DNA of 64,000 nt, from the NCBI GenBank assembly GCA_029210585.1, contig JARGFP010000010.1, positions 1 to 64,000 of the forward strand, given 5' to 3'. Source of the stretch: Bacteroidales bacterium. GTDB lineage: Bacteria > Bacteroidota > Bacteroidia > Bacteroidales > GCA-2748055. This document shows, one piece after another, positions 26,041-34,208 of the stretch. Made by a program: the position numbers and the translations under genes. How positions within the stretch are numbered: the stretch's first letter is position 1; every line of letters starts with the position of its first letter. The notes under the pieces were generated by a model. It had not been told where the DNA came from and made no database searches. It saw only the letters and a list, made by a program, of their open reading frames with translations.

Positions 26041-26116
26041 AGAACTAAAATGAGCAACAGGCGAAACCATGGGAGAACTAAACTGAGCCACAGGAGTTGC
26101 ACCATGGAGGTGCAAC
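26041..26116. repeat. 33-bp two-copy repeat and perfect hairpin near the galK stop
   Basis: AGAACTAAA(A/C)TGAGC(A/C)ACAGG begins at 26041 and 26074. The second copy runs into GTTGCACC-ATGGA-GGTGCAAC (26096-26116), a perfect 8-bp stem just six bases beyond the galactokinase stop. No T-run follows in either direction, so a Rho-independent terminator is doubtful. Confidence 0.6.
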
Positions 26117-26121
26117 AGGGG

Positions 26122-27288
26122 TTATAATTCTATCTTCTTGGCACCATCACCCACTTCGGCAATATAGAAATCGGCCTTCAAACCAGTTTTTTCCTTGTAT
26201 TTTTCTCCCACCTGGCTGATGAAATCATCGATGGAATCCTCTTTCACCAGGCTGACGGTACATCCGCCAAAGCCTGCACCGGTCATGCGGCTGCCAATGG
26301 TACCAGGTATCTTACGCGCTTCTTCCACCAGTGTATCCAGTTCCTTGCCCGTAACTTCGTAATCGTCCCGCAGGGAATCATGCGACTGGTTCATCAGCTT
26401 CCCGAATTCTTCCAGGTCGCCGGCATTCAGTGCAGAAATGGCGCGCAGTGTACGGTCGTTTTCAGAAATGACATGATGCGCCCTGCGCTTTATAACTTCA
26501 TCGGTGATATTCGCGGAGAGCTCCCTGAATTCATCCAGCGACAGCCGGCTGAGATTGGGAATGGGTTTCACCTTGCTGATCTCCGCGACAGCAGCATCGC
26601 ATTCCGACCGGCGCTCGTTGTACTTGGATTCGGCGAGTCCGCGCCGCAGGTTGGTGTTGGCAATGACAATCTTTATTCCATCCAGCACCAGGGGCACTTT
26701 CTCGTAATCGAGTGTTTCACAATTCAGGAACAGTGCATGGTCTTTGGCACCCATTCCGCTGGCAAACTGGTCCATGATCCCGCAGTTGACGCCGACAAAT
26801 TTGTTTTCAGCATTCTGACCGATTTTCACCAGGTCCATTTTTTCAATATTGAAACCAAATATATCATTGAGTGCCGTGCCTGTCACCATTTCAATGGAAG
26901 CAGATGAAGAGAGCCCGGCACCATTGGGAATATCTCCTGAATAGAGCATGTCGAGTCCCTCGATCTCTTTTGCCTCTTTGTGAAGTTCACTGATCACCCC
27001 CAGGGGATAGTTGATCCACGATTTACCTTCCTTCTCAAACGGCTCATCCAGAACGACCTCCCCGCGGTGATCAAAATTGGTAGTGGCAAAACGCACTATC
27101 CGCGAATTGTTTTTCCGCGCAAGCAGGTACGTCCCGAAGGAAAGGGCACAGGGGAAAACATATCCCCCGTTGTAATCGGTATGTTCTCCGATAAGGTTCA
27201 CTCTTCCTGGTGCAAAATATGCCTGGATCTGTCCGTCACCCTCACCGTAAAGGGCGATAAATGCTTGTTTGAGTTCTTTTGTATTCAT
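26122..27288 (-). CDS. galK: Galactokinase
   Basis: This 388-residue GHMP kinase phosphorylates galactose to galactose 1-phosphate. It shows the galactokinase signature GRVNLIGEHTDYNGGYV (about 28-44), the ATP-binding GHMP motif IPNGAGLSSSASIEM, and near the C-terminus MTGAGFGGCTVSLV. Length is standard. A possible -7 element TACTTTTG lies on the minus strand at 27328-27321, about 33 bases before the start. GalM is encoded nearby; GalT and GalE are not in the window. Confidence 0.95.
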   Translation of the reverse strand: MNTKELKQAFIALYGEGDGQIQAYFAPGRVNLIGEHTDYNGGYVFPCALSFGTYLLARKNNSRIVRFATTNFDHRGEVVLDEPFEKEGKSWINYPLGVISELHKEAKEIEGLDMLYSGDIPNGAGLSSSASIEMVTGTALNDIFGFNIEKMDLVKIGQNAENKFVGVNCGIMDQFASGMGAKDHALFLNCETLDYEKVPLVLDGIKIVIANTNLRRGLAESKYNERRSECDAAVAEISKVKPIPNLSRLSLDEFRELSANITDEVIKRRAHHVISENDRTLRAISALNAGDLEEFGKLMNQSHDSLRDDYEVTGKELDTLVEEARKIPGTIGSRMTGAGFGGCTVSLVKEDSIDDFISQVGEKYKEKTGLKADFYIAEVGDGAKKIEL

Positions 27289-27320
27289 CTGGTCTGGTAC
27301 AATTATGTTATAGCGAAATC

Positions 27321-27328
27321 CAAAAGTA
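27321..27328 (-). promoter_or_regulatory. Possible -7 element for galK
   Basis: On the minus strand the sequence reads TACTTTTG, matching TAnnTTTG, 33 bases before the galK start codon. No good TTTG is seen at the expected -33 distance, so support is partial. Confidence 0.4.
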
Positions 27329-27359
27329 GAAAAATTTTCTAACTTTAGGCAGTTAAATT

Positions 27360-28037
27360 ATGATTTCAGGGAAGTTCATTTCACGTACAATACAGCGGTC
27401 GCCCGGCAGCATTTTCCTGCTGGGTTATGTATTGGTCTTTCCGGCGCTCCTGGTCGTTGTACTTTCGGTGCCGAAAGAGACAATACATCTGAAAATGAAT
27501 GCTTTGCATACACCATTTCTGGATGTACTGATGAAATACTGGACCTTCATGGGAGACGGACTGCTGCTGATTATCCTGGTCACAGGGCTGCTGCTCATCT
27601 CCTTCAGGCATTTTTTCACAGGCCTCGCTGCATTTGCTATCGGCGGGCTTTCGGCCCAGGTATTAAAAAGACTTTTTTTCAGTGATCTGCCCCGGCCGGT
27701 AAAGTTTTTTGAGCTTTCGGGAGCAAGTGAACAATTGTACCTGGTGGAGAGAGTCGACATGCATGCCTGGATGAGTTTCCCTTCGGGTCATACTGCCACG
27801 GCCTTTGCACTCTTCTTTGCGCTGGCACTGACGACCCGTTCAGCGGTGGCACAGGTCGGGCTTTTCGTGCTTGCACTGGGGGTGGGGTACAGCAGGATCT
27901 ATCTTTCACAGCATTTCCTGGTGGATGTGGTGGGAGGCTCGTTCCTTGGACTCATCTCGGGGTGGCTCGCCTGGCTGTGGATCAGGAAAGTTGACCGAAA
28001 CTGGATGAACCGTTCCTTAGCCGATGTAAAACGATGA
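27360..28037 (+). CDS. PAP2-family membrane phosphatase
   Basis: This 225-residue inner-membrane protein has about five to six helices. The three phosphatase motifs are visible: KRLFFSDLPRP (KxxxxxxRP), SFPSGHTATAF (PSGH) and SRIYLSQHFLVDVVGG (SRxxxxxHxxxD). The active site should lie on the periplasmic side, removing phosphate from a lipid phosphate such as phosphatidate, undecaprenyl diphosphate or lipid A. The stop codon overlaps the start of the GT39 gene (ATGA), so the two are co-translated. Polyprenyl-phosphate sugar donors used by GT39 enzymes make recycling of the polyprenyl carrier, or lipid A modification, a reasonable joint role. Confidence 0.9.
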   Translation: MISGKFISRTIQRSPGSIFLLGYVLVFPALLVVVLSVPKETIHLKMNALHTPFLDVLMKYWTFMGDGLLLIILVTGLLLISFRHFFTGLAAFAIGGLSAQVLKRLFFSDLPRPVKFFELSGASEQLYLVERVDMHAWMSFPSGHTATAFALFFALALTTRSAVAQVGLFVLALGVGYSRIYLSQHFLVDVVGGSFLGLISGWLAWLWIRKVDRNWMNRSLADVKR

Positions 28038-29689
28038 AACGCAACCTGCATCCCATGTTGGTGATCCTGCTGATCATCCTTTACGGAATCATTTTCCTGG
28101 TTCCTTTTAGCGGAGCAGTGCACCTGTTCGATTGGGATGAAATCATCTTTGCGGAATCGGCCAGGGAGATGATCATCAGCGGAGACTATATGACCGTCAC
28201 CATCAACTACGAACCCTTCTGGGAAAAACCTCCCTTGTTCATATGGCTGCAGGTCATCTCGATGAAACTCTTCGGGATCAATGAATTTGCCGCACGGTTT
28301 CCCAATGCCATCTGCGGAATACTTACCCTCATCATCCTGTTCCTGGCCGGAAGAAAGGTACACGGGAACCGCTTTGGAATGCTCTGGTCCCTGGCATACG
28401 CCACCGCAATTCTGCCGTTTTTTTATTTCCAGACGGGCATTATCGACCCCTGGTTCAACCTTTTTATTTTTCTTGGGATATTGTTTTTCATTTTCTTCCT
28501 TGAAGGTATGCATTCGGTAAAAAGGTACCTGCAGGTTTCCCTGTCGGCTTTTTTCCTGGGACTGGCAGTGCTTACCAAGGGACCCGTTGCCGTATTGATC
28601 TTTGTCCTGGCTTTCACCGTTTTCCTGATCCTGCGGCGCGGAAAGATCAGTGTCGTTCCCATGCATGTGGTTGTCTTTTCCCTGGTGCTGCTTCTCACGG
28701 GAGGTTCATGGTTCATGGTTGCCATCATGAACGGCAATATGGATGTGGTGCGCTCTTTCATCGACTACCAGGCCGGGTTGTTCTCAGAGGATTTTGCAGG
28801 CCACGGAGGTTTTCCGGGTTTCCATTTTGTAATCCTGCTGTTTGGGGCATTCCCGGCTTCAGTGTTCATGCTGTCGGGCATCACCAAAAAAAAGGAGGAT
28901 GTTCGAAAGGCACATACCCTCAGGATGTGGATGTATATTTTGCTGGCAGTGGTACTGATCGTTTTCTCCCTTGTGCAGACCAAGCTGGTGCATTACAGCT
29001 CCCTGGCATGGTTCCCCATCACGTTCATTTCCGCATGGGTGATCCACCACTGGCTCGACCGGAAGCTGGAGATCAAACGCTGGCAGCTCGCTTTACTCGG
29101 GGGCATCGGAACGGTATATGTTTTGCTGACGGTCCTGGTACCTACCGTAATGCTGTATCCTGAATTGTTCACCGACAGGTTTCCGGAACTTACTGATCCT
29201 TACGTTTACGGTGTGTTGCATGCAGAGGCAGGATGGGGAGCGGCTGACTACCTTCCGGCACTTTTGCTGGCTGGAGGATTGATCTATGCGCTGCCCCGGA
29301 TCCGGAAAAGGGAATTTAAGGGATTATTCGCATTACACATCGTCACTTTCTTATTTACATTCAGTTTGATGCTGTTATATGTTCCCAAAGTTGAAAAAAT
29401 GATCCAGGGTCCTGCAATCGCCTTCATAGAAGAACATGCAGGCACAGATAACCGGGTCGTGGCGCTTGGATTCAAGAGTTTTGCCCCTTATTTCTATGGT
29501 GAGTGGATGCCGGGATACATGCCAGGGGACAAAGAGGACTGGATCAGCAGGGACCGCGATGGACATCCACTGTACGTGGTAATGAAAGCAGACAAGAGTC
29601 AGAGGGTCATGCAGAAATACCCGCGTCTGATGATACTGGAGGAAAAGGGAGGATTTGTTTTTGCCATCCTGATGCCGGAACCGGACTGA
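28034..29689 (+). CDS. GT39/ArnT-like polytopic glycosyltransferase
   Basis: This 551-residue integral membrane enzyme has about 12 helices and a C-terminal periplasmic domain from about residue 440. FDWDEIIFAESAREMI carries the Asp-Glu pair used by GT-C enzymes in the first periplasmic loop, followed by PFWEKPPLFIWLQ, a very common ArnT/PMT pattern. Such enzymes move a sugar from a polyprenyl-phosphate donor to lipid A or a protein. It overlaps the PAP2 gene by four bases and forms a two-gene unit with it. Which acceptor is used cannot be told; Bacteroidota also have protein O-glycosylation. Confidence 0.88.
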   Translation: MKRNLHPMLVILLIILYGIIFLVPFSGAVHLFDWDEIIFAESAREMIISGDYMTVTINYEPFWEKPPLFIWLQVISMKLFGINEFAARFPNAICGILTLIILFLAGRKVHGNRFGMLWSLAYATAILPFFYFQTGIIDPWFNLFIFLGILFFIFFLEGMHSVKRYLQVSLSAFFLGLAVLTKGPVAVLIFVLAFTVFLILRRGKISVVPMHVVVFSLVLLLTGGSWFMVAIMNGNMDVVRSFIDYQAGLFSEDFAGHGGFPGFHFVILLFGAFPASVFMLSGITKKKEDVRKAHTLRMWMYILLAVVLIVFSLVQTKLVHYSSLAWFPITFISAWVIHHWLDRKLEIKRWQLALLGGIGTVYVLLTVLVPTVMLYPELFTDRFPELTDPYVYGVLHAEAGWGAADYLPALLLAGGLIYALPRIRKREFKGLFALHIVTFLFTFSLMLLYVPKVEKMIQGPAIAFIEEHAGTDNRVVALGFKSFAPYFYGEWMPGYMPGDKEDWISRDRDGHPLYVVMKADKSQRVMQKYPRLMILEEKGGFVFAILMPEPD

Positions 29690-29697
29690 TGCCGGAA

Positions 29698-30741
29698 TCA
29701 GCTTAAACGAACTGTTTTTTCCTGTTCTGCACTTTCGTAAGCCGCTTCGATAATCCTTATCACATCTCTTGCCTCCGGGGCCGTAACGAGCAAAGGCATT
29801 CCATTCCGAAGGTGTGCGTAGATGTTGTCATAATAGGCCAGGTAGTTACCCGGGACAGTCGGAATTTGCAGTTGCTGGTCCTTCCCGCTGAATTCTGAGT
29901 GCAGGTAGCCGAATGCCGACTGATCCTCTTCTCCCCAGTTGGCTGAGCCGGGGACCCCACCTTCCTTAAGCGCCTGCTCCTGCGGATCAAGCCCGTATTT
30001 CAGGAAACTGCCATGGGTGCCATGCAGGATGTACCGGGGACCCGGTTCCTTTACCAGGTAACTGCCCCGTACAAGACATTTTACCCCGGGATAGTGCATG
30101 AAAATATCAAAACTGTCATCAATGGCACTGCCTGTCCGCTGCGCCCTTACATCGGCGTACAGGTATTCCGGCATTCCGAACAACTGGAGGGCCTGGTCAA
30201 TCATATGGGATCCCAGGTTATACAATGTTCCGGCACCCAGCCGTTTTTCCTCTTTCCACGATTCCTGGACATAGTTCCTGAACCTGTCGAAATGCGATTC
30301 AAAGGATACCAGGCGCCCCAGCGATCCGTCCCCAATTACTTTTTTCACTGTCAGGAAGTCCCCGTCCCACCGGCGGTTCTGAAAAACAGATACCATCAGC
30401 CCTTTATCCCGGGCCAGCGCGATGATGTTATCGGCATCCCCGCTTTTAAGGGTAAAGGGCTTTTCCACAACAATATGCTTTCCTGCATCCAGTGCTTCCA
30501 TGGCCATCCCGAAATGCAGATAATCAGGGGTATTCACAACAACCAGCTCGATATCCGGGTCTTTCAGTATTTCATCATACGTTCTTACCAGGGTTGCACC
30601 CGGGTGCCTGCCTGCAGAATCATGCTTGTGCCGTTCGAGGATCTTGCTTATGCTGAATCCCTTGTGATTTTCCAGGAGCGGACCATGGAAAACGATCCCC
30701 GACATTCCGTAGGATGCAATGGCTGTATTGATCGGCCTCAT
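29698..30741 (-). CDS. Gfo/Idh/MocA family oxidoreductase
   Basis: This is a 347-residue NAD(P)-dependent dehydrogenase with the N-terminal Rossmann fold. Visible blocks are IELVVVNTPDYLHFGMA, HIVVEKPFTLKSGDADN (the conserved EKP), then FQNRRWDGDFLTVKK and LGSHMIDQALQLFG. The second domain is the alpha/beta sheet that binds the sugar. The length is normal for the family and there is no signal peptide. Substrates are cyclitols, sugars or sugar acids. It converges on the GT39 gene with eight bases between stops, and upstream lies a 390-bp divergent gap. No pathway partner adjoins it. Confidence 0.9.
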   Translation of the reverse strand: MRPINTAIASYGMSGIVFHGPLLENHKGFSISKILERHKHDSAGRHPGATLVRTYDEILKDPDIELVVVNTPDYLHFGMAMEALDAGKHIVVEKPFTLKSGDADNIIALARDKGLMVSVFQNRRWDGDFLTVKKVIGDGSLGRLVSFESHFDRFRNYVQESWKEEKRLGAGTLYNLGSHMIDQALQLFGMPEYLYADVRAQRTGSAIDDSFDIFMHYPGVKCLVRGSYLVKEPGPRYILHGTHGSFLKYGLDPQEQALKEGGVPGSANWGEEDQSAFGYLHSEFSGKDQQLQIPTVPGNYLAYYDNIYAHLRNGMPLLVTAPEARDVIRIIEAAYESAEQEKTVRLS

Positions 30742-31131
30742 TTAATGTTCTTTTAGTTGCTGAAAATACGATTTTCATCGGTTGATCCGCACAAAATAAC
30801 ATCAAATTATTGCAGATCATTTCTAAAAAGCTGATCGTTTTCATGATATCGGTAAATGTCCCTTCAATAGTAATCCCTCAAAATGTTATAAATCATTCTC
30901 TTAGGCTTATTTAAGGCAATTTGCACGCACATGCCCCGTTCAGGAGCAACCGGGAAAAGGTGTGCGAATCGTCACTTTTTGTGAGATTGTTATTTTTTTT
31001 GACCTGCATATATTACATTATCGTTATTTTCGCAGCGGAAACTTGAACATGCACCAGGAGTTGCATGCCTGGGCTTTATGTAATCATTCAAAACAAAAAA
31101 CAGATAACAGATGCTGACAATTTTCAGAAAA
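30742..31131. other. 390-bp divergent promoter gap
   Basis: The gap separates the Gfo/Idh gene from the alkaline phosphatase gene, which diverge. It is AT-rich, with T-runs near 31000, and must hold both promoters. I see no open frame, repeat, RNA fold or clear PHO-box-like direct repeats. Confidence 0.5.
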
Positions 31132-32226
31132 ATGAACCGGACGCTGCTTGCCATCATACTTGTACCTGCACTTGCGATCAGTATTTCTTCATGCAGCACA
31201 AAACCAACAACCCAGCCCCAGGCGAAAAACATAATCTTTCTTATAGGTGACGGGATGGGATTGCACCAGGTGTATGCAGCCTATACCATCAATGGCGGAT
31301 CACTGGACATGATGCGTGCCACGCACGTGGGTCTGCAGACGAACTATTCTGCCAACAGGTACATTACCGACAGCGCTGCAAGTGGTACAGCCCTGGCATG
31401 TGGAAAGAAGACCAACAATGGCATGATCGGAGTGGATACTGCACGCAATGAGCTGGAGTCCATTCTGAAAGTGGCGGAGCGCAAGGGCATGGCCACCGGG
31501 CTTGTCTCTTCTTCCGCCATCACCCATGCCACTCCGGCGTCGTTCATTGCCAATGAAGTGAGCAGGAACGACTACGAAGCCATTGCCGCTGATTTTCTGA
31601 AAACCGATATCGATGTGTTTATCGGGGGTGGCCTGGACCATTTTACCAAAAGGGAAGACGGGCGCGACCTGGCAAAAGAACTCGAGACAAAAGGATATAC
31701 CGTTGCCACCGATATCAGCCAGGTTGCTGCACATACCAGTGGAAAGCTTGCCGCGCTTACCGCAGCGGTGCACCATCCGAATATGCTCAGTGGCAGGGAG
31801 GACATGCTTCCGTTTGCTGCCAGGAAGGCACTTGAATTGCTGAAACAGGATGGGGACGGTTTCTTCGTTATGATCGAAGGATCGCAGATCGACTGGGGCG
31901 GACATGACAATAACCAGGAATATGTATTGCAGGAGACCCTGGATTTCGATGCAGCTGTGAAGGTAGCAATGGATTTTGCTGAAAAGGATGGCGAAACGCT
32001 AGTGGTGGTTACCGCCGACCATGAAACAGGCGGGATGATGATCCTGAATGGTAATATTGAAAAAAAGAGCGTGGAAACAACCTTCACTACCGGGGGCCAT
32101 ACCGGGATCATTATTCCTGTGTTTGCTTACGGACCCGGGGCAGAATTGTTCACAGGTTTCTATGACAACACTGATTTTAAAGCCAAATTCATGCAGGCCC
32201 TTGGAATCAGTGATACGGAAGAGTAA
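31132..32226 (+). CDS. Alkaline phosphatase, lipoprotein
   Basis: This 364-residue exported phosphomonoesterase starts at 31132 with MNRTLLAIILVPALAISISSC, a lipoprotein signal; an ATG 21 bases earlier adds MLTIFRK. Catalytic features are the first metal ligand in IIFLIGDGMG, the nucleophile Ser in ITDSAASGTALACG, QIDWGGHDNN, and the metal histidines in VVTADHETGGM and GGHTG. It releases phosphate from organic esters outside the inner membrane. The length is at the short end for PhoA-type enzymes, but all metal-binding blocks are present. A tandem repeat array starts just after the stop. Confidence 0.93.
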   Translation: MNRTLLAIILVPALAISISSCSTKPTTQPQAKNIIFLIGDGMGLHQVYAAYTINGGSLDMMRATHVGLQTNYSANRYITDSAASGTALACGKKTNNGMIGVDTARNELESILKVAERKGMATGLVSSSAITHATPASFIANEVSRNDYEAIAADFLKTDIDVFIGGGLDHFTKREDGRDLAKELETKGYTVATDISQVAAHTSGKLAALTAAVHHPNMLSGREDMLPFAARKALELLKQDGDGFFVMIEGSQIDWGGHDNNQEYVLQETLDFDAAVKVAMDFAEKDGETLVVVTADHETGGMMILNGNIEKKSVETTFTTGGHTGIIIPVFAYGPGAELFTGFYDNTDFKAKFMQALGISDTEE

Positions 32227-32244
32227 GTTCAATGACTTACTGAA

Positions 32245-32509
32245 GAACAGGTAACACCACAGGAGAACAGGTAACACCACAGGAGAACAGGTAACACCAC
32301 AGATGAACAGGTAGCGCCGCAAAGAAGAACAAACTCCGGCACATGAAAGGAACATGTTCCACCATTTAAGAAAAACAGGCTCCTCTACTGCCAGAAGAAC
32401 AGGTATTGCCATATAAGTAGAATGGGTTCCGGCACTGGCAAAGGACCGGTATCCCCAAATGAGTAAAAAAGGTTCCACCACATGCCGATGAAAAGATTCC
32501 ACCACTTAT
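32245..32509. repeat. 20-bp to 22-24-bp tandem array running into a gene start
   Basis: Four nearly perfect units of GAACAGGTAACACCACAGGA begin at 32245, 32265, 32285 and 32305. They are followed by about eight diverged units of 22-24 bp (GAACAAACTCCGGCACATG, GAACATGTTCCACCATTTAA and so on). The last unit, GAAAAGATTCCACCACTTAT, is the 5' coding end of the lipoprotein gene at 32488. The array fills the whole 260-bp gap. Confidence 0.85.
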
Positions 32510-33363
32510 ATCTCCTGCCACTGCTGTTTGCAGCTACTTCGTGTACGTACACGTTCTATCCCACCAGCTGCGAATACCCGGTGGCAGGTGCAGTGAAAAA
32601 AACCGCCGTTCTTTCTGACTCACTCATCGAAACGAGCGGACTGGCTTACCAGGATGCACGCTTCATCAGTTTTAACGACTCAGGAGGTGATCCCGCCCTT
32701 TATTTTTTCAACGACTCCGGATCGGTCCTTCAGAAAACCATTGTGCGGAATGCGGTCAATGCCGACTGGGAAGATATCACGCATGGGAATGGTTATTATT
32801 ACGTGGCCGATGTGGGGAACAATTTCGGAACAAAAGATACCCTGCAGATTTATAAAATCCGCGCCGCTGCGGCAGGGCTTCCCGACTTCCTGGTTGCTGC
32901 GGAGGTGATCTCCTTTTCCTACGACGAACCTGTGAGCAGGACCGGTCGCGGGCTTTATTCACACGATTGTGAGGCCCTGTTTGTATACGGGGATTCACTC
33001 TACCTTTTCGCCAAAGACTGGGTGCATCTTGAAACCCGCGTATATGTTTTGCCCGTGGATGCCGGACATTACAGGATCAAATCGAAGGTTGCCTACACGG
33101 TGAATGCGCTGATTACCGGCGCAGATATTGACAGGAGCAGTAAGGAGGTTGTGCTGGTGGGATACAACAAAAAACTGATTCCTGTCATTATCAGGTATGG
33201 TTTTAATGAGGACCCGGCGCTTATCTCCTGCGGGGGAAAGGCACGCCGCTTCCTTCGGTATGCAGGGACGCAGATGGAAGGGGTTTGTTACGATCCCTAT
33301 GGCAGGATCTTTATCAGCTCCGAGAAAAGACTGTACAGGCAGGCCCTTTATCAGGCATATTGA
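32488..33363 (+). CDS. Conserved lipoprotein, probable beta-propeller (phytase/esterase-like)
   Basis: This 291-residue protein has lipoprotein signal MKRFHHLYLLPLLFAATSC. An ATG six bases upstream adds only Met-Pro. The mature part contains ETSGLAYQDARFISFNDSGG, NADWEDITHGNGYYYVADVGNN and SHDCEALFVYGDSLYLFAKDW, with the Glu/Asp pattern of beta-propellers such as SdiA-regulated or phytase/esterase-like proteins common in Bacteroidota. A repeated YYVADVGNN / LYLFAKD spacing supports blades. No catalytic residue is assigned and I would not name a reaction. Codons 1-7 coincide with the last unit of the upstream tandem array. queE follows 126 bases downstream. Confidence 0.7.
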   Translation: MKRFHHLYLLPLLFAATSCTYTFYPTSCEYPVAGAVKKTAVLSDSLIETSGLAYQDARFISFNDSGGDPALYFFNDSGSVLQKTIVRNAVNADWEDITHGNGYYYVADVGNNFGTKDTLQIYKIRAAAAGLPDFLVAAEVISFSYDEPVSRTGRGLYSHDCEALFVYGDSLYLFAKDWVHLETRVYVLPVDAGHYRIKSKVAYTVNALITGADIDRSSKEVVLVGYNKKLIPVIIRYGFNEDPALISCGGKARRFLRYAGTQMEGVCYDPYGRIFISSEKRLYRQALYQAY

Positions 33364-33371
33364 TATCTTTG
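33364..33371 (+). promoter_or_regulatory. Possible -7 element upstream of queE
   Basis: TATCTTTG directly follows the lipoprotein stop codon and matches TAnnTTTG. The -33 position has only TTTA. If used, the queE leader would be about 110 bases. Confidence 0.4.
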
Positions 33372-33489
33372 CAAAAAAAGAGCATCGGAAGAAAAATCTG
33401 CCGGAGTTTGAAATGAGAAAGCATTTGAAGTGGGATCAATATAGGGACAGCATGCAGGTACAGGAAAATAAGATCAGTATATCCAAGGA

Positions 33490-34125
33490 ATGAAAAAACA
33501 GGAACAGAACGATCAGTTTGAGCAGGGAATAAAGGTGCCCCTTGTGGAAGAATTCTATACGCTGCAGGGGGAAGGTTTCCATACAGGTCATGCCGCGTAT
33601 TTTATCCGTATTGGAGGGTGTGATGTGGGTTGCAGCTGGTGCGATACCAAGTTCTCGTGGAACCCGGAACTGCACCCGCCTGTGGCCATCCGCGACATCG
33701 CCGACCGTGCAGCACTGTACCCGGCTGCAGCAGTGGTGGTTACCGGAGGAGAGCCCCTGATGGTGGATATGGGTCCGCTTACCTCCTTGCTGAAAGAGCG
33801 TGGTATAGAGACATACCTGGAAACCAGCGGAGCATACCCGCTTACCGGCACCTGGGACTGGATTTGTCTTTCTCCCAAGCAGAACATGCCCCCGGTGGGA
33901 GATATTCATCAGCAGGCCCATGAGCTGAAGGTGATCATCGCAAGGGAGCAGGACCTCGAGTGGGCAGTGGAACATTCCGGCCTGGTCAGCGAAGCGTGCA
34001 AACTGTACCTTCAGCCAGAATGGAGCAACCGGGAAAAAATGCTTCCCGTCTGCATAGATTTCGCCAAGGAAAATCCTTCCTGGGGAATCTCCCTGCAGGC
34101 GCATAAATATATGCGGATTCCATAA
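33490..34125 (+). CDS. queE: 7-carboxy-7-deazaguanine synthase, radical SAM
   Basis: This 211-residue enzyme converts 6-carboxytetrahydropterin to 7-carboxy-7-deazaguanine in the pathway to queuosine tRNA modification. EFYTLQGEGFHTGHAAYFIR is the QueE opening, and GCDVGCSWCDTKFSW carries the three cysteines that bind the 4Fe-4S cluster. VVVTGGEPLM binds SAM. SPKQNMPP and the C-terminal QPEW are family features. It is complete. QueC, QueD and QueF are not in the window. The next gene begins 83 bases downstream. Confidence 0.93.
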   Translation: MKKQEQNDQFEQGIKVPLVEEFYTLQGEGFHTGHAAYFIRIGGCDVGCSWCDTKFSWNPELHPPVAIRDIADRAALYPAAAVVVTGGEPLMVDMGPLTSLLKERGIETYLETSGAYPLTGTWDWICLSPKQNMPPVGDIHQQAHELKVIIAREQDLEWAVEHSGLVSEACKLYLQPEWSNREKMLPVCIDFAKENPSWGISLQAHKYMRIP

Positions 34126-34208
34126 ATTGGCACTGCTGTTGCATTGAACAAACCGGGCAATTGAAAGACTGCAATCGAATCGTTACTTTTATGCAAAATT
34201 CATCCGCC

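Noticed and set aside
26096-26116. Rho-independent terminator for galK
   Set aside because: The stem is perfect but there is no T-run on either strand after it, and it is part of a repeat.
27899-28666. 255-codon open frame on the minus strand
   Set aside because: Antisense to the GT39 membrane protein, with the charged composition expected from the complement of membrane-helix codons. GT39 has clear family motifs.
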